A stretch of 10,380 bases of DNA, from NCBI GenBank assembly GCA_012514595.1, contig JAAYZZ010000169.1, positions 1 to 10,380 of the forward strand, read 5' to 3'. Below are positions 5,955-10,380 of this stretch, piece after piece (position 1 is the stretch's first letter; each line of letters begins with the position of its first letter). The translations under genes were made by a program, and so were the position numbers. The notes below the pieces were generated by a model that did no database searches, was not told the DNA's origin, and saw only the letters and a list, made by a program, of their open reading frames with translations. Source of the DNA: Elusimicrobiota bacterium (lineage in GTDB: Bacteria; Omnitrophota; Gorgyraeia; Zapsychrales; Fredricksoniimonadaceae).

Positions 5955-5983
5955 ATTTTAGAGAAAAAAGGAACGGTTCCAAG
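5955..5983 (-). promoter_or_regulatory. Sigma70-like promoter for the outer-membrane protein gene
   Basis: On the minus strand, TTGGAA (plus 5978-5983) and TAAAAT (plus 5955-5960) are separated by 17 nt. This predicts a start site near 5948 and a leader of about 18 nt that carries the AAGGAAG ribosome site. Hexamer matches are 4/6 and 5/6 to consensus. It would drive the eight-gene minus-strand run. Confidence 0.5.
5970..5980. promoter_or_regulatory. Operator-like palindrome GGAAC-G-GTTCC
   Basis: An 11-bp perfect palindrome overlaps the -35 element and spacer of the minus-strand promoter and lies 20 nt before the -35 of the comF promoter. The position suits a repressor or activator half-site pair, but it is short and no regulator is encoded nearby. 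Confidence 0.25.
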
Positions 5984-5999
5984 CGGAATAACGGGTTTT

Positions 6000-6029
6000 T
6001 TGACATCCTGACCCGGGGCGTGATACACT
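6000..6029 (+). promoter_or_regulatory. Extended -10 sigma70-like promoter for comF
   Basis: A consensus -35 TTGACA (6000-6005) is followed after 18 nt by TACACT (6024-6029), preceded by TG at 6021-6022 as in extended -10 promoters. The expected start site is at about 6035-6037, exactly at the GTG start codon of comF, which implies a leaderless mRNA. Confidence 0.6.
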
Positions 6030-6035
6030 CTTTTT

Positions 6036-6755
6036 GTGCTTCGAGAGCTCTGGTCAGGCCTGACCGACATCCTGTTCCCCCGCAACTGTATCCTCTGCCG
6101 CTCCTACGCCCCGGAAACAGCGAAAGATCCTCTCTGCCCGACGTGTCACCAGACGATCCCCTACAATCATCCCCCCTTCTGCGCGCGTTGTTCCCGGCAC
6201 CTCAACTCATTCTCAGATGCCGGGCTCTGTCCGGACTGCCTCCGGCATCCGCCGGGCTTCGACATGGCCTGGGCGTTCACGCAATACGTCCCCCCAATGG
6301 ACGATCTTCTCAAACGATTCAAGTTCCACAACAAGACCTCGCTCCGGAAGACCTTCCTGGCGGTCGCCCGGACATTCCTGGAGCGATACGACATCCGCCT
6401 TGACGAATTTCAGGCCCTGGTCCCGGTCCCCATGACCCCCGTGCGCCTGCGGGAACGCGGCTATGACCAGGCCCTGATCCTGGCCCAGGGCCTCTCGGAA
6501 CTTCTTAAGATCCCCTGCGATACGACGCTCATCACCCGACGGAAACAAGCCCGCCCGCAGAGCTCGCTCCCGGCAAAAGAACGCTGGACAAACATCCACG
6601 GCGCTTTTAGAATGAAACGCTTTTTAAAAAATAATAAGAATATTCTTATCGTCGATGATCTGTTGACGACGGGTGCCACAACATCGGAAATGGCCCGCGC
6701 CCTGAAAGAAGGCGGAGCGGGAAAAGTCGGACTTTTGGCCCTGGCAGTGACGTAA
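6036..6755 (+). CDS. comF: ComF family protein (zinc finger plus phosphoribosyltransferase domain)
   Basis: This 239-aa protein has the ComF architecture linked to DNA uptake in naturally competent bacteria, though it is conserved in many non-competent species. The N-terminal part carries four CxxC pairs: C18/C21, C34/C37, C49/C52 and C65/C68, a double zinc-ribbon. The C-terminal phosphoribosyltransferase domain has VPVPMTPVRLRERGYDQA (129-146) and the PRPP loop ILIVDDLLTTGATTSE (203-218). The GTG start gives the usual MLRELWSGLTDILFPRNCILC opening (residue run 1-21), with the first CxxC at the normal distance. There is no Shine-Dalgarno, and the promoter places transcription start at the GTG itself. 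An AT-rich palindromic patch (6621-6649) lies between the two domains' conserved parts. It precedes lptF by 96 nt on the same strand. Confidence 0.93.
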   Translation: MLRELWSGLTDILFPRNCILCRSYAPETAKDPLCPTCHQTIPYNHPPFCARCSRHLNSFSDAGLCPDCLRHPPGFDMAWAFTQYVPPMDDLLKRFKFHNKTSLRKTFLAVARTFLERYDIRLDEFQALVPVPMTPVRLRERGYDQALILAQGLSELLKIPCDTTLITRRKQARPQSSLPAKERWTNIHGAFRMKRFLKNNKNILIVDDLLTTGATTSEMARALKEGGAGKVGLLALAVT

Positions 6756-6851
6756 AAACCCGAAGCACAGGGCCCGGGCTGCGAGCCAAAAGGACAAAAG
6801 ACATCTTCTCTCTGCTCCGAGCTCCTGGCTTTGAGCTTTTAACGGAGTCCC
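6756..6851. repeat. comF/lptF spacer with heptamer and fold-back character
   Basis: This 96-nt gap starts directly after the comF stop and ends at lptF. It contains one GCACAGG heptamer (6765-6771), a GC-rich palindromic core (GGGCCCGGG), a purine-rich stretch then a pyrimidine-rich one with GAGC words. The layout resembles the two fold-back elements but the end motifs are not conserved, so I treat it as a possible degenerate relative. The lptF ribosome site GGAG is at 6844-6847. Confidence 0.35.
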
Positions 6852-7943
6852 ATGCGGATCCTGCGCAATTACATCCTCAAGGAATGCATCGTCCCCTTTC
6901 TCATCTCTCTGGGGGTCCTGACCTTTGTCTTTCTCCTCGGGTATCTTCCCCAGCTCGCGAACAAGGTCATCAATAAAGGCGTGAGCCTCACAGCGGTCTC
7001 CCTGGCCTTTGTTTATAACATTCCCGTCCTCCTTGGATACACGCTCCCCATCGCCGCACTCGCAGCGGTCATTCTGACCTTTGGCCGTCTCTCGTCGGAC
7101 AACGAGATCATCGCGATCCGGGCCAGCGGCATCACCATGCAGCGGATCCTGGCCCCCCTCCTCATGCTGGGGCTCGTCCTTTCCTTCTTTCTCCTGGTCC
7201 TCAATGACCGCATCATCCCGCGCGCCTATCACGCGCAAAAAGCCCTCCTGAAAGAAACAGGGGCCAAGAACCCGACCGCTCTCCTGGAAGCCGGGACCTT
7301 CATCGACGCATTCGAAGGCAATGTCCTTTTTATCTATCGCATCGACCGAAACCGGATGTACAACATCCGCATCTATCAGCCCCAGCCGGACAACAAACCC
7401 ACCCGCACCATCATCGCCCAGGAGGGCGAGTTCACCCCGGTCCCGGGAGAGCAGAAGGTCATGCTCAAACTGATGAACGGGACTTCCGATGAGACGGACC
7501 TGAACGACCCGAACACGTTCTATAAACTGAACTTCAAGCAATCGTTCATGACCCTCGATCTCTCCCAACAGGGCGGAAAGATCGAGAAGAAACCCAAGGG
7601 CATGACGCTGAACGAGCTCACGGAAGAGATGGAAGAGTTCAAAAAGATGGGGATCGGCACACGGCCTCTTGTCGCGGAATTCCACCGCAAGATCAGCTGG
7701 GCGCTCACCCCGCTCATCTTCATCCTCCTAGGATTTCCGGTTGCGGTCATCACGCACAAGAGGGCCAAGACCGCCAACCTTCTTCTGATCATCCTCTTCG
7801 CCGGACCGTATTATCTTTTATCGATCGGATGCCAGGCCCTGGCGACCCAGGGACTGGCCGCCGCCGATCTGATCATGTGGGTTCCCAATATCATCGGAGG
7901 GATCGTGGTCGCGATCCTCAACATCAAATTATGCGCATCGTAG
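6852..7943 (+). CDS. lptF: LptF/LptG family LPS export permease, first copy (LptF)
   Basis: This 363-aa inner-membrane protein belongs to the LptF/LptG (YjgP/YjgQ) permease family. With LptB ATPase dimers, LptF and LptG extract lipopolysaccharide from the inner membrane and hand it to the LptC-LptA bridge. The topology is visible: N-terminal helices at about 12-32, 52-77 and 100-118, a periplasmic beta-rich domain (about 130-245), and three C-terminal helices (about 282-302, 308-328 and 338-358). The segment GRLSSDNEIIAIRASGI (78-94) is the conserved cytoplasmic coupling region that docks on LptB. The start ATG has GGAG 4 nt upstream. Its last 13 nt overlap the next gene. LptF versus LptG is assigned by position (first of the pair), so the names could be exchanged. 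Confidence 0.92.
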   Translation: MRILRNYILKECIVPFLISLGVLTFVFLLGYLPQLANKVINKGVSLTAVSLAFVYNIPVLLGYTLPIAALAAVILTFGRLSSDNEIIAIRASGITMQRILAPLLMLGLVLSFFLLVLNDRIIPRAYHAQKALLKETGAKNPTALLEAGTFIDAFEGNVLFIYRIDRNRMYNIRIYQPQPDNKPTRTIIAQEGEFTPVPGEQKVMLKLMNGTSDETDLNDPNTFYKLNFKQSFMTLDLSQQGGKIEKKPKGMTLNELTEEMEEFKKMGIGTRPLVAEFHRKISWALTPLIFILLGFPVAVITHKRAKTANLLLIILFAGPYYLLSIGCQALATQGLAAADLIMWVPNIIGGIVVAILNIKLCAS

Positions 7944-9034
7944 ACCGCTACATCACCGTCTCTATCGCCCGGACGTTCCTGTCGGCCATCCTGGTCTTCT
8001 GTTTTCTTTATGTCCTCATTGACCTGGCGACCCACATGGACGATTTCATCTCCAACAAGGTCCCGCTTCTCATCGTCGGAGAATATTACGCCTCCTTCCT
8101 GCCGGTCATCTTTGTCCAGACATCCCCGATCGCCTCGCTCCTGGCCACCCTCTTCACCTACAGCACGCTCAACAACAATAACGAGATCATCGCGCTCCGG
8201 GCCACGGGGTTCGATTTCTGGAGGACAACGCGACCGGCCATTATCTTCGGCCTCATGATCACCTCGCTCATTTTCATGGTGAACGAACGCTTCGTCCCGG
8301 GGTCGATGAACGCCTCCCAGGACATCAAACAAGACACCATCGAGGCCAGAACAAAAGATGCCCAAAAGGCCCAGGAGATCAAGAACCTCTTTTTCTACGG
8401 TCTCAAGGACAGGCTCTTTTTCATCGACCACTATTTCTCGACGAGCCACACGATGGAAGGCATTACGGTGATCTCACAGGATTCCCAACAGCGGATGACA
8501 GAGAAGATCTCGGCCCAGAAAGGAACATGGGACGGGAAACGCTGGACCTTCTTTAATTGCCAGGTCGCGACCTATGATCCCCTGGACAATTCCAGGACCG
8601 ATCAGGTCAAGTTCTACAAGGAATACCCCATGGACATGGGTGAGACCCCCAAGGACCTCCTCACCCAGAGGACGCGCGTCGCGAACATGAACATCCAGGA
8701 ACTGTCCGCCTACATCAACCGCTTCCAATCCTCCGGGGCGTACTCCGCGCTCAACAGCCTGCGGGTCGACCTGCACCAGAGGATCGCCTATCCCTTCGGC
8801 TGTATCGTCATCCTTCTGGTCGGCCTTCCTTTTGCCCTGACCACAGGCCGGCGAAAGGGCCTGACCTTTGCCTCGGTCGGGATCGCGCTCGCGATCGGAT
8901 TTCTCTTCTTTGTTGTCAATTCCGTCGGACTGGCACTCGGAAAAGGCGGGGCCTTGCCGCCGATCGTGGCCGCCTGGATCGCCCCTGTGCTCTTCCTCAT
9001 CGCCGGATGGCACCTGGTCCGAAAACTGTTCTAA
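7931..9034 (+). CDS. lptG: LptF/LptG family LPS export permease, second copy (LptG)
   Basis: This 367-aa protein is the partner permease. The chosen ATG at 7931 gives MRIVDRYITVSIARTFLS, which aligns with the start of the preceding permease (MRILRNYILKECIVPFL); an upstream extension in the same frame would read through lptF coding sequence and is not supported. It has N-terminal helices at about 12-32, 50-78 and 100-117, the coupling segment NNNNEIIALRATGF (81-94), a periplasmic beta-rich domain (about 130-255) and C-terminal helices at about 285-304, 310-337 and 344-362. The 13-nt overlap with lptF and the absence of a clear Shine-Dalgarno suggest translational coupling, in keeping with a one-to-one LptF:LptG complex. 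The lptC, lptA and lptB genes are not in the window. Confidence 0.93.
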   Translation: MRIVDRYITVSIARTFLSAILVFCFLYVLIDLATHMDDFISNKVPLLIVGEYYASFLPVIFVQTSPIASLLATLFTYSTLNNNNEIIALRATGFDFWRTTRPAIIFGLMITSLIFMVNERFVPGSMNASQDIKQDTIEARTKDAQKAQEIKNLFFYGLKDRLFFIDHYFSTSHTMEGITVISQDSQQRMTEKISAQKGTWDGKRWTFFNCQVATYDPLDNSRTDQVKFYKEYPMDMGETPKDLLTQRTRVANMNIQELSAYINRFQSSGAYSALNSLRVDLHQRIAYPFGCIVILLVGLPFALTTGRRKGLTFASVGIALAIGFLFFVVNSVGLALGKGGALPPIVAAWIAPVLFLIAGWHLVRKLF

Positions 9035-9055
9035 TCCGTTTCCAAAAGAAAACAA

Positions 9056-9083
9056 AAAGGGCGGGACTTGTGCCCCGCCCTTT
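9056..9083. terminator. Bidirectional terminator between lptG and the AsmA-like gene
   Basis: AAAGGGCGGG (9056-9065) and CCCGCCCTTT (9074-9083) form a 10-bp perfect GC-rich stem with an 8-nt loop. On the minus strand the stem is followed by a strong T-run (TTTTTGTTTTC), and on the plus strand by a T/C-rich tail. It lies between two converging genes whose stops are at 9034 and 9106, so it can end both transcripts. Confidence 0.85.
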
Positions 9084-9105
9084 CTCTATCTCTCTTTTGA
9101 GAACC

Positions 9106-9861
9106 TTACTCTGCAAGCCCTTTCAGGCCTTGCAGGAGTCCCGTCGCGGCTTCCCCCACCTTGTTGACCGCGGCCCCGGCCTTTCCGGCTGCACTCCCGA
9201 GGGTCTTGGAACCAAGAGAAAGAACCCCCTCGATCCCCGCCGGGGCAAGTGCCTCGAACATGATCGCGGTCCCCAGGACCGCAGGATTATCCATGTTGCG
9301 GAATTCCTTATTCTTGATGTTCACATCAAAGACCGTGACCTTCGGGCTCTGGCGCCCGCCGGAATAATCTTCCATGATCACCTTGCCGATATTGAGAGAT
9401 ACCAGATCGAACATCATCTTCATCTCTTTCTGCGGTTTTGCGGCCTCGGGCGCCCTCTTCGCAGGAGAACTCGTCTGGACCGGTGCCTGAGCGAACTTGA
9501 GGGACGCGACGTTCGTAATGCCCTCCTTGTTCTTAATGATCCGGGCCTCCTTCATGTCGAGACGCATGTACGGAACATGAAGCAGCCCCTTGAGAAGGGC
9601 CCCGGCATCCATGCGGACCGAGATCTCCGGAATGTCGACCATCGCGCTATCCGGGAACCCCTCAGGGTTATAGACCCGGAAATCCCGGATACTGACGGAC
9701 TGACGGATAAGGCTCATCGAGAAGGCCCCGATCTTGACATCCACCCCCGCGACCGCCTTGGCTCCGATGATGACCGCGGAACGGATCAGGGCATCCCGCG
9801 CGAATCCCAGAACGACCAGAAGACCTGCAATGACAAGAACAGAAACAAAGAACTTTCTCAT
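9106..9861 (-). CDS. AsmA-like single-pass membrane protein
   Basis: This 251-aa protein has an N-terminal membrane anchor (MRKFFVSVLVIAGLLVVLGF, residues 1-20) and a periplasmic region resembling the N-terminal AsmA repeat: VSIRDFRVYNPEGFPDSAMVDIPEISV (56-82) and VPYMRLDMKEARIIKNKEGITN (96-117). After a Pro/Ala/Lys-rich linker (about 126-147) a second beta-rich segment follows. The C-terminus (about 217-251) is Gly/Ala-rich and likely an amphipathic helix. It is far shorter than classical AsmA or TamB proteins. AsmA-like proteins are linked to lipid transport and outer-membrane homeostasis; the exact role here is unknown. The start at 9861 is chosen for its strong AAGGAGG site (9867-9873, 5 nt spacing); a longer frame to 9981 runs back through alr and is not supported. 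It follows alr by 19 nt, so the two are probably co-transcribed. Confidence 0.78.
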   Translation of the reverse strand: MRKFFVSVLVIAGLLVVLGFARDALIRSAVIIGAKAVAGVDVKIGAFSMSLIRQSVSIRDFRVYNPEGFPDSAMVDIPEISVRMDAGALLKGLLHVPYMRLDMKEARIIKNKEGITNVASLKFAQAPVQTSSPAKRAPEAAKPQKEMKMMFDLVSLNIGKVIMEDYSGGRQSPKVTVFDVNIKNKEFRNMDNPAVLGTAIMFEALAPAGIEGVLSLGSKTLGSAAGKAGAAVNKVGEAATGLLQGLKGLAE

Positions 9862-9880
9862 CCCTTCCTCCTTGAAAATA

Positions 9881-10380
9881 TCAAACGACCTTTCGGGAAA
9901 GCATGGCCCCGAACCGGCAGACGATCTCGTAATTGATCGTCCCCTCCCAGCCGGCCAGCTCGTCACACGATATACTCGCACCCTTCTCTTCTCCCATCAC
10001 GACCGCCACATCCCCGGCCTTCACCTGACCGGCCCGCGTGATGTCCACCATGGTCTGGTCCATCGTGACCCTCCCGATGACAGGACAAGGCTGACCATGG
10101 ATCAGCACATGCCCCTTGTTCGAGAAATGACGCGCGTATCCATCGCTGTAGCCGATCCCCAGGACCGCAAGCGACATGTCCTTGTCCGCCCGGAACGTAT
10201 GCCCGTAACTGATCCCGCTGCCACGCCCCACCTTCTTGACCATCAGGACCTTGGCCTTCACGGACATCACGGGCCGAAGGGCGATCCGGCGTTTCATCAA
10301 GGGATGCGGATAGAGTCCATAAAGCATAATCCCCGGACGCACAAGATCAAAACATCCATTGCGATACGCGCCCAGGCCCA
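9881..10380 (-). CDS. alr: Alanine racemase, C-terminal half (5' end outside the window)
   Basis: This is the C-terminal part of a PLP-dependent alanine racemase, which makes D-alanine for peptidoglycan in the cytoplasm. The frame is open through base 10380, giving 165 complete codons; the N-terminal half with the PLP-binding lysine is outside. Visible features are LVRPGIMLYGL near the junction from the PLP barrel to the beta domain, the SGISYGHTF segment with the catalytic tyrosine (Tyr265-type) that acts as the second base, IGYSDGYAR, VIGRVTMDQTMVDI and a final INYEIVCR, all family-typical. The internal GTG at 10342 lies within the conserved VRPG motif and is not the start. The stop TGA (9881-9883) is 19 nt before the AsmA-like gene. 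Confidence 0.95.
   Translation of the reverse strand, partial: GLGAYRNGCFDLVRPGIMLYGLYPHPLMKRRIALRPVMSVKAKVLMVKKVGRGSGISYGHTFRADKDMSLAVLGIGYSDGYARHFSNKGHVLIHGQPCPVIGRVTMDQTMVDITRAGQVKAGDVAVVMGEEKGASISCDELAGWEGTINYEIVCRFGAMLSRKVV

Noticed and set aside
6624..7685. 353-aa minus-strand open frame opposite comF and lptF
   Set aside because: Long only because of GC-rich codon bias; Asp/Glu/Arg-rich and without a fold or ribosome site, while lptF is unambiguous.
7829..7930. Upstream extension of LptG
   Set aside because: It overlaps conserved lptF membrane-helix coding; the ATG at 7931 aligns with the family N-terminus.
9007..9936. 309-aa plus-strand open frame opposite the AsmA-like gene
   Set aside because: Runs through the lptG end, the terminator hairpin and the alr end; no plausible start signal.
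9862..9981. 40-residue N-terminal extension of the AsmA-like protein
   Set aside because: It reads back through the alr coding end; the internal ATG at 9861 has an AAGGAGG site and starts a normal membrane anchor.

Overview
This window comes from a Gram-negative (diderm) bacterium, shown by the LptF/LptG lipopolysaccharide export permeases, two lipoprotein signal peptides, a predicted outer-membrane barrel and an AsmA-like protein. It is GC-rich with densely packed genes. The gene set and the odd heptamer-rich spacers remind me of uncultured Omnitrophota-type genomes, but that placement is a weak inference; no rRNA or other taxonomic marker is present. I see no prophage, insertion sequence, tRNA, rRNA or CRISPR array.

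Layout: (1) 1-300 (+) is the 3' end of dihydrolipoamide dehydrogenase. It converges with the long minus-strand block through a 31-bp perfect palindrome that holds both stop codons. (2) 314-5930 (-) is an eight-gene co-directional run. Its 5'-to-3' order is: outer-membrane barrel protein, 104-aa secreted protein, pyrE, maf, M48 metalloprotease lipoprotein, DUF192 lipoprotein, lemA, DUF3137 membrane protein. Most junctions are overlaps or gaps under 25 nt. The exceptions are the maf/M48 and lemA/DUF3137 junctions, each occupied by a copy of the same ~150-bp fold-back spacer element. (3) 5931-6035 is a divergent regulatory region with back-to-back sigma70-type promoters. (4) 6036-9034 (+) holds comF, lptF and lptG; comF looks leaderless, and lptF/lptG overlap by 13 nt. 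(5) A bidirectional terminator at 9056-9083 separates these from a second minus-strand pair, alr (5' end outside the window) followed by an AsmA-like gene.

Most genes serve the envelope: LptF/G move LPS from the inner membrane, Alr makes D-alanine for peptidoglycan, AsmA-like proteins are linked to lipid and outer-membrane homeostasis, and the M48/DUF192/LemA/DUF3137 group resembles an envelope protease or quality-control neighbourhood of unknown mechanism. pyrE and maf are nucleotide-metabolism genes within the same run.

The most unusual signal is a dispersed heptamer family (GGCACTN / GCACAGR). It builds two intergenic elements that each abut a TAA stop codon. It also runs into the coding sequence of two neighbouring lipoproteins, where it forms the hydrophobic core of their signal peptides.
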